From Bog-473 sp963744935 (lineage in GTDB: Bacteria > Actinomycetota > Acidimicrobiia > Acidimicrobiales > RAAP-2), in the NCBI GenBank assembly GCA_963744935.1, contig CAVUVM010000004.1, positions 186,001-250,000 on the forward strand: DNA of 64,000 bases, given 5' to 3'. Positions 1 to 7,926 of the stretch are shown here, one piece after another (position 1 is the first letter of the stretch; the number at the start of each line of letters is the position of its first letter). The position numbers were made by a program, and so were the translations under genes. The notes under the pieces are model-generated. The model searched no databases, was not told the DNA's origin, and saw nothing but the letters and a program-made list of their open reading frames with translations.

Positions 1-1046
1 CCGTCGGGAACCGGACGTCCGTCGTCGTCCACGATGGCCAACTCGACCCCCGCGACCGGCTTCCCGACCGTCGTCGCCACTTCCTCGTCGGTCGAGGACA
101 GCGTGGTACCGGTCCCGAGCGACGATTCGGTGGAGGTGTAGCGGACCACCACGGGAACGCCCAGCCGCCCGCGCAACTCGGCAACCATGGACGCGGGCAT
201 GCGCGCCGCACCGGTACCGGCGACTCGCAGCGCCTTGAGATCGGCGCGGTCGAGCTCATCGCTGGCCAGCATGAGCGCCCACTGCGTGGGCACGCCCTGG
301 GCCACCGTCACCCTCTCGCTCTCCAAAATCCGGACGGCCTCGTCGGCCCGCCAGGGCGTCGGGGTGATGATGGTCGTCACCGCATTGGCGATCTCGTCCC
401 AGGCCCGGGTCATGTAGCCGACGTGCGCGAACGGCAGTGGCGAGAGCCGCCTGTCGCCAGGCTGGCTCAAGACGTCGGTGCCCCGCGCGACGGCGGCGAG
501 GTTGACATGGTCGAAGATCGCGCCCTTCGGCTTCCCGGTGGTGCCGCTCGTCCAGACCACGGCGACTGGATCGTCGGGATGGAGCTCCGGCCACGATGTC
601 GGCGGCGAGCCCGTCCAAGCTTCTCGGGCCTCGGCCTTGTCGACGACCGGAGCGGTGGTCTGCTCGGGCAGCGACCCGGCGCCGTGGGGTTCGACGACGA
701 CGAGCGTCGGCGAGACCCGCTCGACGATTGATGCCACCTCGGCGGCGCCCATCCGCGGGTTGATGCCAGAGGTGATGGCGCCGAGCCGCAGTGCCGCGGC
801 ATAGAGCACTGCGTACTCGATCGACGATGACAGCAGAAGGCACACCACATCGCCCTTGGCGACACCGCGCCGGGCCAGATAGCCCGCCACACCGTCGGCC
901 GCCCGGTCCCATTGGGCGAAGGTGATGGTGCGGCGATCCGTCCCCACGTGTTCGACGTAGGCCTCCACGTCACCGTTGACCTGTGCCGCCTCACGCAGCA
1001 CCGAGACGACGGTCCGGTGGCGGTCCACAGGGATACGCGCGGGCAT
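1..1046 (-). CDS. Acyl-CoA synthetase / AMP-dependent ligase (C-terminus outside window)
   Basis: An ANL-superfamily adenylate-forming enzyme that activates a carboxylic acid as acyl-AMP and passes it to CoA. Translating from ATG at 1046 gives about 348 residues without a stop, so the C-terminal lid domain lies beyond the window edge. The core P-loop motif WTSGTTGKPKG lies near residue 170, and YTSTES, the A5-type adenine-binding motif, lies near residue 305. Motifs such as PLPFAHVGYM fit medium or long-chain fatty acid and related CoA ligases. Substrate cannot be read from the sequence. The gene is divergent from cofD, whose start is 66 bp away, so the two may share a short promoter region. 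Confidence 0.85.
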   Translation of the reverse strand, partial: MPARIPVDRHRTVVSVLREAAQVNGDVEAYVEHVGTDRRTITFAQWDRAADGVAGYLARRGVAKGDVVCLLLSSSIEYAVLYAAALRLGAITSGINPRMGAAEVASIVERVSPTLVVVEPHGAGSLPEQTTAPVVDKAEAREAWTGSPPTSWPELHPDDPVAVVWTSGTTGKPKGAIFDHVNLAAVARGTDVLSQPGDRRLSPLPFAHVGYMTRAWDEIANAVTTIITPTPWRADEAVRILESERVTVAQGVPTQWALMLASDELDRADLKALRVAGTGAARMPASMVAELRGRLGVPVVVRYTSTESSLGTGTTLSSTDEEVATTVGKPVAGVELAIVDDDGRPVPD

Positions 1047-1112
1047 GGCGGGCGGCGATGGTACCAGGGCGTGGCGGAAAGCCTGTCGGCCGGTCGCTCC
1101 TATGCTCGCGGC

Positions 1113-2060
1113 GTGCTGGTGGCCCTGTGCGGCGGCGTCGGGGCCGCCCGGATGCTTTCGGGGTTCGTGCGCGTCATTGCCCCGGCGGACATCACAGCGA
1201 TCGTCAACGTCGGTGACGACATGGTCCTCCACGGCTTGCGCATTAGTCCCGATATTGACACCGTCACCTACACGCTCGCCGGAATGGACAATCGTGAGAC
1301 GGGGTGGGGCGTGGCCGGCGAGAGCTGGACCGTGATGGCAGAGCTCGCGCGTCTCGGCGGCGAGGACTGGTTCCGCCTCGGTGATCGGGACCTGGCGACG
1401 CACCTGTTCCGCACCGAACGATTGCGCGCCGGCGAGACGCTGAGCTCGGTGACGGCCGCCGTGGCCAGGCGACGCGGCATCGCCGTGCGGCTGTTGCCGG
1501 TGACCGATGACCCGCTGTGCACACGCCTGACGCTGACGACCGCCACCGAGTTTGGGCCTGCCGGAACAGAGGTGGCCTTCCAGGACTATTTCGTGCGGCT
1601 CCACCACGACGTGGCCGTGCGAGCCGTCCGCTTCGATGGAGCCGAGAGAGCTCGGCCGGCACCCGACGTGCTGAGCTCCATTGGCGCGGCCGACAGCATC
1701 GTGGTGTGCCCATCGAACCCGATTGTCTCCATCGGGCCGCTGCTGGCGGTGGCTGGCGTCCGAGACGCCCTGGCGGCACGGCGGGACCACGTGGTCGCCG
1801 TCTCACCGATCATCGCAGGTGCTGCGTTGAAGGGTCCCGCCGACCGCCTCATGGCCGAGCTCGGCATCGACCCATCGGTGGTGGGCATTGCTCGTCTCTA
1901 CGCGCCGTGGGTCGGGACACTCGTGATCGACGTCGCCGACGCGGATCAGGCAGCGAGCGTCGAGGCCGAAGGGGTCCGGTGCATCGTCACCCGAACCGTG
2001 ATGCACTCACCCGAGTTGGCCGCGGACCTAGCCCGGGTGGTGATCGATGCAAGACGGTGA
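1113..2060 (+). CDS. cofD: 2-phospho-L-lactate transferase (F420 biosynthesis, CofD/FbiA)
   Basis: CofD/FbiA joins a phospholactyl or phosphoenolpyruvyl unit, carried on a guanosine nucleotide, to the deazaflavin Fo to make F420-0 or its dehydro form. The N-terminus LVALCGGVGAARMLSG is the family's nucleotide-binding start, so I place initiation at GTG 1113 rather than at the upstream open frame. That gives 315 residues, normal for the family. The NVGDD segment near residue 32 and the CPSNPIVSIGPLL segment near residue 200 are conserved CofD motifs. cofE overlaps its 3' end by 14 bp, so the two are translationally coupled. The pair implies that the host makes coenzyme F420. Confidence 0.93.
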   Translation: MLVALCGGVGAARMLSGFVRVIAPADITAIVNVGDDMVLHGLRISPDIDTVTYTLAGMDNRETGWGVAGESWTVMAELARLGGEDWFRLGDRDLATHLFRTERLRAGETLSSVTAAVARRRGIAVRLLPVTDDPLCTRLTLTTATEFGPAGTEVAFQDYFVRLHHDVAVRAVRFDGAERARPAPDVLSSIGAADSIVVCPSNPIVSIGPLLAVAGVRDALAARRDHVVAVSPIIAGAALKGPADRLMAELGIDPSVVGIARLYAPWVGTLVIDVADADQAASVEAEGVRCIVTRTVMHSPELAADLARVVIDARR

Positions 2061-2775
2061 AGCGCTCCTTGTCCTTCCGGTCACCGGCATCGGCGAGGTG
2101 GCCCCGGGCGACGATCTCGCGGGCCTGATCGCAAATGCCCTCACGCCATCTCGCCCCGCCGGACACACTCTGCGTCATGGTGACGTCGTCGTCGTCACCC
2201 AGAAGATCGTGTCCAAGGCCGAGGGCCGGCTGGTTGCAATTGAGGACAACACCGACGCAAAGCTCGCTCTCGTCGCCGAGGAGTCGATTCGGATTCTGCG
2301 ACGCCGCGGCGACCTTGTCATCAGCGAGACGCGCCACGGTTTCATCTGCGCCAATGCCGGCGTAGACCTGTCCAACGTCGCCGAGGGCACGGCCGCGCTG
2401 CTGCCCGACGACCCGGATCGATCGGCTCGGCGGATCCGAGCCGGGCTCCGCCACACGCTCGACGTCGAGGTCGCCGTCATCGTCTCCGACACCTTCGGCC
2501 GCCCCTGGCGCCGGGGCGTCACCGACGTGGCAATCGGCTGTGCAGGCGTGGCGGCAGTGCTCGACCTCAAAGGCACCCCCGACGCGGGCGGCCGCGAGCT
2601 GGTAGCCACCGAGATCTGCGTCGCCGACGAGCTCGCGTCGGCCGCCGAGCTCGTGATGGGCAAGGACAGGGCGGTGCCCGTCGCGATCGTGCGCGGCGTG
2701 CCACAGGACTGGCTACGTCCCTCGTCGGTGAGGGCGGAGGTGATCAGACCTCCCGACGAAGACCTCTTTCGTTGA
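2047..2775 (+). CDS. cofE: Coenzyme F420-0:L-glutamate ligase (CofE)
   Basis: CofE adds L-glutamate residues to F420-0 using GTP to build the polyglutamate tail. The 242-residue protein starts with ATG inside the end of cofD. It shows the family segments GDVVVVTQKIVSKAEGR near residue 40 and VSDTFGRPWRRG near residue 150. It corresponds only to the N-terminal half of mycobacterial FbiB. The C-terminal nitroreductase-like domain, which in FbiB reduces dehydro-F420-0 and helps extend the tail, is absent. That activity must be encoded elsewhere or be unneeded here. The gene ends convergent with the epimerase on the minus strand, 5 bp away, across a hairpin. Confidence 0.92.
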   Translation: MQDGEALLVLPVTGIGEVAPGDDLAGLIANALTPSRPAGHTLRHGDVVVVTQKIVSKAEGRLVAIEDNTDAKLALVAEESIRILRRRGDLVISETRHGFICANAGVDLSNVAEGTAALLPDDPDRSARRIRAGLRHTLDVEVAVIVSDTFGRPWRRGVTDVAIGCAGVAAVLDLKGTPDAGGRELVATEICVADELASAAELVMGKDRAVPVAIVRGVPQDWLRPSSVRAEVIRPPDEDLFR

Positions 2776-2776
2776 T

Positions 2777-2800
2777 CCGGTCAGCGGAGCCGCTCACCGG
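2777..2800. terminator. Hairpin between convergent cofE and epimerase genes
   Basis: An inverted repeat of about 11 bp with one mismatch and a very short loop spans the convergent 3' ends, and the last bases of the epimerase gene lie inside it. There is no T-run on either side, so it would be a weak or factor-assisted bidirectional terminator. Seen in sequence; function inferred. Confidence 0.35.
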
Positions 2801-3731
2801 CGAACTCGAGGACTGCTCTCGCCCCGTCCGTCAGCTCGGTCCACGGCCTCCATCCCAACTGGATGCCAGCCCGCTCGATGTCCAGACACAAGCGCCTGAG
2901 CTCTCCGGGACGGGCCGGCGCCTCGACGCGATCCGGTTCGCCGCCGCCAAGCGCGGCCATCGTGGCCAGGAGCTCGTTGACCGACGTCTCGCGACCGGTC
3001 GCGACGTTGCAGACGAGCCCGCCCCCGCGGGTCGCGGCCCGCACGAAGGCATCGACGACATCGTCAACGAACACGAAATCCCTCGTCTGGGTGCCGTCCC
3101 CGAAGACCGTCACCGGCTCGCCGCGCGCGATGCGCTCACCGAACACGGCCACGACACTGGATTCACCCTGAGGAACCTGGCGCGGTCCGTAGACGTTGCC
3201 GAGCGCAAGCGCGCAGAACTCGAGTGCGTAGAGCTCCCGATACAGCGCCAAATAGTCGATGACTGCCTTCTTCGAGACCCCGAAGGGAGAGGTGGGTAAC
3301 TGCGCATGGGATTCGCGCACCGGAAGGTCCTCAGGAGACGGCTGACCGTAGAGGGTGTTCCCGCTAGCCGCGTACACCACACGCTCGGTCTCGGCTCGGC
3401 GGGCGCCTTCGAGGACGTTGAGCGAGCCGACGACATTGACGAGCGCGTCAAAGCCGGGCTCGGAGACGGAGCGTCGAATGTCCGGCTGGGCGGCGAGATG
3501 GAAGACCAGCTCGGGCCGCCGACGGGCCATCAGCTCGATGATCGCCGGCGCGGTGATGTCGAGGTGGTGGATGGTCAAAGACCTCCCTGCGCTCCCTCGA
3601 GCCTCCGACAAGTTGGAGAGAGACCCGGTCGAGAAGTCGTCGACGACATCGACCTCGTGGCCTTCGACGAGCAAGCGTTCCACCAAGTTTGAGCCGATGA
3701 AGCCAGCTCCCCCGGTGACAAGCGTTCGCAT
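2781..3731 (-). CDS. NAD-dependent NDP-sugar epimerase/dehydratase family protein (Tyr-to-Phe at catalytic site)
   Basis: An extended short-chain dehydrogenase of 316 residues, the usual size for UDP-glucose 4-epimerase-like enzymes. The Rossmann motif GGAGFIGSNL is at residues 7-16 and a DVVDDFSTG cofactor loop follows. Substrate-domain motifs GNVYGPRQ and VFGDGTQTRDFVFVDD are normal. The YxxxK catalytic motif reads FGVSK: the codon is TTC where the family has TAC or TAT, so the catalytic tyrosine is replaced by phenylalanine. Either the enzyme is impaired or altered, or this is a point error. It lies 11 bp downstream of the nucleotidyltransferase gene and is probably the last gene of that unit, which suggests a role in surface sugar supply. 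Confidence 0.85.
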   Translation of the reverse strand: MRTLVTGGAGFIGSNLVERLLVEGHEVDVVDDFSTGSLSNLSEARGSAGRSLTIHHLDITAPAIIELMARRRPELVFHLAAQPDIRRSVSEPGFDALVNVVGSLNVLEGARRAETERVVYAASGNTLYGQPSPEDLPVRESHAQLPTSPFGVSKKAVIDYLALYRELYALEFCALALGNVYGPRQVPQGESSVVAVFGERIARGEPVTVFGDGTQTRDFVFVDDVVDAFVRAATRGGGLVCNVATGRETSVNELLATMAALGGGEPDRVEAPARPGELRRLCLDIERAGIQLGWRPWTELTDGARAVLEFAGERLR

Positions 3732-3742
3732 GTCCGGGCTTT

Positions 3743-4819
3743 CTAGCCCGAGACGCGCTCGCCGTCGACCAGGGTCCCAGACGAGATCACTGCATCGGCA
3801 CCGAGCACTGAGGTGGCGCGCACGTCGCAGCGCTGCCCGACGATGGATCGCGGACCCATGATTGAGCCGGCCACTTTCGCATCCGCCGCCACGTGGCAGC
3901 CTTCCATCAGCACGGAGTCAGCAATGGCCGCACCCGCTCCGACGACGCAGCCTCGGCCCAATACGGACCGCTCGACCCGCGCGCCAGGCTCGATCACGCA
4001 CCCCGAGAACACGACCGAGCGTCCGACGACATCACCTTCGATGTCGCTCTTGCCTTCGACGAGCACCCCGTCTCCCCTGTCCGCGAGCCCCGGAGCAACG
4101 ATCGGCCCTCGCTTCTGGTTCACGTAGTCGAAGTTGGCCTGGAGGTACGCCGAGGGGTTGCCCGTGTCGAGCCAGTAGCTGTCGTCCGAGAGAGCGAACA
4201 GGACACGGTCGCGCACCATGGCAGGGAAGGTCTCTCGCTCGATCGACACTCGGGCACCCTCGGGTATCCGCTCGAGCATCGATGCCTCGAGCACATACGT
4301 CCCGGCGTTGATCTCGTTCGTGGGCGCCTCGTCGCGCGGAGGCTTCTCCACGAACGCCAGTACGCGCCCGTCATCATCGGTGGGCACCACGCCGAAGGCC
4401 GACGGATCGGCCACGGGGTGCAGCGCGATCGTTCCCTCGGCCCCCCTGTCCCGATGGAAGGACACCAGGCTTGTCAGGTCCAGATCGGTGAGGACGTCCC
4501 CATTGACGACCACGAACGTCTCGGCGATGCCAGCACGGGACGCCGCAAAGCGAACGGCGCCGGCGGTGTCGAGTGGCTCGGGTTCAACCGCATAGGTCAG
4601 CTCGATCCCGGCGACGCGGCCATCGGGATATGCCTCGAGAAAGGCATCGGGCATGTAACCCAACGACAGGACTGCACGGTCGACTCCGTGGATGGCGAGC
4701 TGTCCGATCACTCGCTCGAGCATCGGAATACCGACGATGGGGAGCATCTGCTTGGGCGTCGTCAGTGTCAGGGGACGGAGCCTTGTCCCCTCGCCCCCGA
4801 CGAGGACAACCGCCTGCAT
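3743..4819 (-). CDS. Sugar-1-phosphate nucleotidyltransferase with left-handed beta-helix domain
   Basis: Makes a nucleotide sugar from NTP and a sugar-1-phosphate; mannose-1-phosphate guanylyltransferase or glucose-1-phosphate thymidylyl/uridylyltransferase are the candidates. The start is ATG 4819, because the signature GGEGTRLRPLT begins at residue 8 and the longer open frame upstream does not look like protein. Residues 1-235 form the NTP-transferase fold, with NGDVLTDLDL and EINAGTYVLE. Residues 245-350 hold hexapeptide repeats typical of the C-terminal beta-helix in bacterial GDP-mannose pyrophosphorylase relatives. The total of 358 residues matches that subgroup. Its start codon overlaps the stop of the upstream gene (TAATG), so the two are co-translated. 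Confidence 0.88.
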   Translation of the reverse strand: MQAVVLVGGEGTRLRPLTLTTPKQMLPIVGIPMLERVIGQLAIHGVDRAVLSLGYMPDAFLEAYPDGRVAGIELTYAVEPEPLDTAGAVRFAASRAGIAETFVVVNGDVLTDLDLTSLVSFHRDRGAEGTIALHPVADPSAFGVVPTDDDGRVLAFVEKPPRDEAPTNEINAGTYVLEASMLERIPEGARVSIERETFPAMVRDRVLFALSDDSYWLDTGNPSAYLQANFDYVNQKRGPIVAPGLADRGDGVLVEGKSDIEGDVVGRSVVFSGCVIEPGARVERSVLGRGCVVGAGAAIADSVLMEGCHVAADAKVAGSIMGPRSIVGQRCDVRATSVLGADAVISSGTLVDGERVSG

Positions 4820-5673
4820 TACTTGGTCGTCGTTGTCGTCGGAGGTTTGGTCGAGGACGTGGTCGCCGAGTGCGGTGCGATTGTGGTCGACGTCGTGGAG
4901 GCCGGGACGCTCGACGTCGTGGCGGATGGGGCTGATGTCGGCGTCGCAGCCGGTGCCGTCGTCGTCGTGGCGACGGGTGGGCTGCCCCCGGCCAGCACCT
5001 GCAGCAGCCCACTGATAGTGGGGGAGGCCGGTGGCTTGGGAAGCATGACGTTGTGCGGCACGAATCCGACCGTGATGAGCTGGCGGTCGGCAAGCTTCAG
5101 GTCGGCGGGGTGAACGGTCGTGTTGCCGCCGGTCTGCTCGAGCTCGCCGTTCTTGGCGGTCTTCGTGGACAGCAGCCATGAACGGGCACTGACCTCACCG
5201 ACCTGGCCGGCGTCGGGGGTCCCCTTGGCGCACTTGTCACCGTTCTTGTACTCGGTGGACAACGGGTACTTCACCGTGGTGTTGGTGAGCGTGAGGCCGC
5301 TGTACCCGCTCGCGAACTTGCCCAAGGTGGCGTTGTCACCCGCTTCGCTCGAAGTGGTGGGAGCGATCTTGAGGATCCCGTCGCCGGTCGTGGTCAGCCC
5401 GGTCGCACTTGACGGCGACGCCGCCAGCGGGGACTCCATCGTCCCGCAGATGTCGAAAGCCAGTCCGGCGTGCCACGTCGTGCCGATGGTGGGCTCGACG
5501 ACAGGAGGGCTCTGGTTGTAGTGGTACTTGGCGAACGCAACCGATCCGAGCCCGATCAGGACAATCACCAGGAGCGCGGCGTACCAGTTCACCGGCATCT
5601 GCCCGCGATAGGTGGCGCCACCACCCGTCGAGGCGGCGCGTGCGACCGACTTCCCAGAGGAACTTCTCGCCAT
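4819..5673 (-). CDS. Single-pass membrane-anchored extracytoplasmic protein, Thr/Pro-rich tail
   Basis: I do not recognise a named family. The 284-residue product has a short basic N-terminus, one hydrophobic segment at about residues 26-46 (ALLVIVLIGLGSVAFA) and then an outside domain containing FDICGTMES. The C-terminal 60-70 residues are rich in Thr, Ser, Pro and Ala, a typical wall-spanning linker of actinobacteria. I chose ATG 5673 because it places the transmembrane helix close to the N-terminus, while the upstream extension is arginine-rich and unlike protein. It is sandwiched between a BTAD regulator and a sugar nucleotidyltransferase, so a wall-related function is likely but unproven. 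Confidence 0.6.
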   Translation of the reverse strand: MARSSSGKSVARAASTGGGATYRGQMPVNWYAALLVIVLIGLGSVAFAKYHYNQSPPVVEPTIGTTWHAGLAFDICGTMESPLAASPSSATGLTTTGDGILKIAPTTSSEAGDNATLGKFASGYSGLTLTNTTVKYPLSTEYKNGDKCAKGTPDAGQVGEVSARSWLLSTKTAKNGELEQTGGNTTVHPADLKLADRQLITVGFVPHNVMLPKPPASPTISGLLQVLAGGSPPVATTTTAPAATPTSAPSATTSSVPASTTSTTIAPHSATTSSTKPPTTTTTK

Positions 5674-5687
5674 GGCGGGAGGAAACC

Positions 5688-6485
5688 CTACAGCCTGGCG
5701 GCGTGCCCTCCGGCGGCAGGCCCACCCTGAAGCAGGTCGTGGTAGAGAGCCGCCGTCCGGGGGTGCAGGCAACCCAGGGGCGCCGGGTACGCCTCCTGGT
5801 TCCGCCTTGGAACGCCGGCGCCGGCTTCCTGGCCCGCGAAGGTCTCACCAGCGAAGGTGAGCAGCTGTGCCATGGTACGAGCCAGCCGTGCCCGGTTCCC
5901 TTGCGCCGCGGTCGCGCGGAGCAACCCGCGGTAGAGCCGCTCGTCGTAGGGACTCACCACCAGCGCGCGGCGCACCATCCACTCCGCCAGGTCCCCGCGG
6001 CCACGGCTGACGAACGTTGCTGCACCCCGCAGGGCTGCTCGCACAACCGACGCCTCGAGATCGTGACGCGTGCCGTCGAGGACTGCCCAGTCGATCCTGC
6101 GAAGCCCGGAGAAAAGCGGGCCCCGGACGAGGGAGAGTGCCTGTCTGAGGCGCCATGGATCGTCGGAGTCGGCGAGCTCCGCGAATCGCTCCGCGTCGGT
6201 GCCGACCGAGCGCTGCAAGCGGAGCTTGGTCCCCCGGGGAAGATATGCGCCGCCGGCGTCGTGACCCAACGTACGCCGAGCGTCGGATGCGGTCGCGTGC
6301 AGCGTGGACAGAGAGACGGGACGTTCCGGCCAGATCGCCACGGCACACTCACCGTGACTAACCCCGTGACGGTGGAACGCCAGGTAGACGACCAGCTCGA
6401 GCGCAGCCGAGCGGCGGAACGACCTCGCAGCCCCACGCACCTCGACCGGTCCGAGCACTGCAACCTCGACCGCGTAGTCGCTCAC
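5688..6485 (-). CDS. BTAD-domain transcriptional regulator (SARP-like)
   Basis: The 265-residue protein looks like a small SARP/AfsR-type regulator. Residues 5-95 resemble the OmpR-type winged-helix domain (VEVAVLGPVEV, then ALELVVYLAFHRHG, then the IWPE turn). Residues 100-215 are a bacterial transcriptional activation domain of helical repeats (ALSLVRGPLFSGL, VVSPYDERLYRGLLRA). It lacks the NB-ARC ATPase and TPR modules of large AfsR proteins. It starts with GTG and ends 15 bp before the membrane protein gene, so it probably heads the minus-strand unit. In actinobacteria such BTAD proteins also occur beside wall genes, so an antibiotic-regulator role should not be assumed. Confidence 0.8.
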   Translation of the reverse strand: MSDYAVEVAVLGPVEVRGAARSFRRSAALELVVYLAFHRHGVSHGECAVAIWPERPVSLSTLHATASDARRTLGHDAGGAYLPRGTKLRLQRSVGTDAERFAELADSDDPWRLRQALSLVRGPLFSGLRRIDWAVLDGTRHDLEASVVRAALRGAATFVSRGRGDLAEWMVRRALVVSPYDERLYRGLLRATAAQGNRARLARTMAQLLTFAGETFAGQEAGAGVPRRNQEAYPAPLGCLHPRTAALYHDLLQGGPAAGGHAARL

Positions 6486-6540
6486 GCCGGATGAACGGTC
6501 GGCGCGACCGGGCCGGGTGGGGGCGGAGGTGCTGTGCGGG

Positions 6541-6614
6541 TGGGGGCGGAGGGATTCGAACCCTCACTTGGGACGGTTTAAGCGCCCTGCCTCTGCCAAT
6601 TGGGCTACGCCCCC
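6541..6614 (-). tRNA. tRNA with UAA anticodon (Leu-type) but short class I variable loop
   Basis: The minus strand folds into a cloverleaf: acceptor GGGGGCG pairs with CGCCCCC, and the T arm is GAGGG-TTCGAAT-CCCTC. The anticodon stem GGGCG/CGTCC encloses loop CTTAAAC, giving anticodon UAA, which reads UUA/UUG leucine codons. The D arm has only three clean pairs plus a C-A mismatch, as in normal tRNA-Leu, and the discriminator is A, also Leu-like. But the variable region is only five bases (CAAGT), whereas bacterial tRNA-Leu is class II with a long variable arm. CCA is not encoded. The tRNA call is firm; charging identity is uncertain. Confidence 0.88.
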
Positions 6615-6661
6615 GGCACTTCATTCTTGACCCACACTGATCCTGCCATGAGGATTGCCAG

Positions 6662-7907
6662 GTGACGCATGACCTCGCCCGGGTCGACCTCACCAACCTC
6701 GGCACCTTCGCCAACGGGTTCCCGCACAATCTCTTTCGTGTCCACCGGGAAGTTGCCCCGGTCTGGTGGCACGAGCCGACTGTCCACACTCCCGATGGCG
6801 AAGGGTTCTGGTCAGTCGCCACCTATGACGAAGTGTTACAAGTGCTGCATGACCCTGTGACCTACTCCTCCGAGACGGGCGGGAACCGCCCCTACGGTGG
6901 GACCATTATTCAGGACCTTCCCGTAGCGGGCGTCGTCTTGAACATGATGGACGACCCACGTCATGCGCGCATTCGGCGTCTCGTGACGAAAGGCCTGACT
7001 CCCGCTGCCATTCGTGGACTCGAAGCTGGAATTGCGCCGCCGAATGCAACGGCTCCTCGACGAGGTTCCCCTGACGTGCGACTTCCTCGTCGACGTCGCG
7101 GCCGAGCTCCCGATGCAGGCGATCTGCCTGTTGCTCGGCGTGCCCGAGTCCGATCGGCACTTTTTGTTCGATGCCGTGGAGCACATCTTCGACATCCCGG
7201 ACGAGACCGATTTCATGTCGATGAGCCCACAACGCCGGGTCGCTACGCAACAGCTGTTCGAGTACGGCACCGCCCTCATCGAGGAGAAGCGCGCATCTCC
7301 TCGCGCCGACATGCTGTCCACCGTGATCCATGCAGAACTACCTGACGAGGACCCGCCACGCCTGAGTGACGATGAGCTCTCCGCGTTCTTCTCGTTGCTC
7401 TTCTCGGCGGGAGCCGAGACGACCCGCAACGCAATCGCCGGCGCGATGCTCGCATTCACCCAGTGGCCGGACGAGCTCGAGTCCCTGAGATCGCATCAAA
7501 CGAGGATGGTCACCGCGACCGAAGAGATCCTGCGATGGACGACACCGTCACCGTCCAAGCGGCGCACGGCGACTGTGAACTGCCAGCTGGGTGGCCATTC
7601 CATCGCGCCCGGCGAGAAGGTGGTGGTGTGGGAAGGCTCGGCCAACCGAGACCCCCGCCGGTTCGCCGAGCCCGAGACGTTCGATCTTGCCCGGGATCCC
7701 AATCCGCATCTGGCCTTTGGGCACGGGGCCCACTTCTGTCTCGGTGCCCACCTGGCACGGCTCGAGATCCGCGTCGCGCTCGAGGAGATCTTGGACTCGT
7801 TCGAGTCCTTCTCGCTCGCCGGCGATCCCGTCTGGACGCGGAGCAACCGCCACACTGGCATCCGCCACCTGCCGCTGACCCTGGCCCGCTCGAACTCGCC
7901 GCGCTGA
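6662..7907 (+). pseudogene. Cytochrome P450, frameshifted near 7027
   Basis: A haem-thiolate monooxygenase that would use external electron donors. The first 120 or so residues (LNMMDDPRHARIRRLV, the C-helix haem contact) are in one frame. From about 7030 the protein continues one frame over with the I-helix SAGAETTRNA, the ExxR helix EEILRW and the Cys-ligand loop FGHGAHFCLGAHLAR. Dropping one G near 7027 joins them as LEAELRRRM and gives 414 residues, the usual length. The haem loop resembles steroid and fatty acid hydroxylases of actinobacteria, but substrate is not predictable. Start is GTG 6662. An in-frame TTA leucine codon lies at 6836-6838. Confidence 0.88.
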
Positions 7908-7926
7908 CATCGCGTCGGCCGGTCTG

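Noticed and set aside
6541..6614. Suppressor tRNA reading a stop codon
   Set aside because: The loop CTTAAAC places UAA as the anticodon at 34-36, which reads UUA/UUG, not stop codons.
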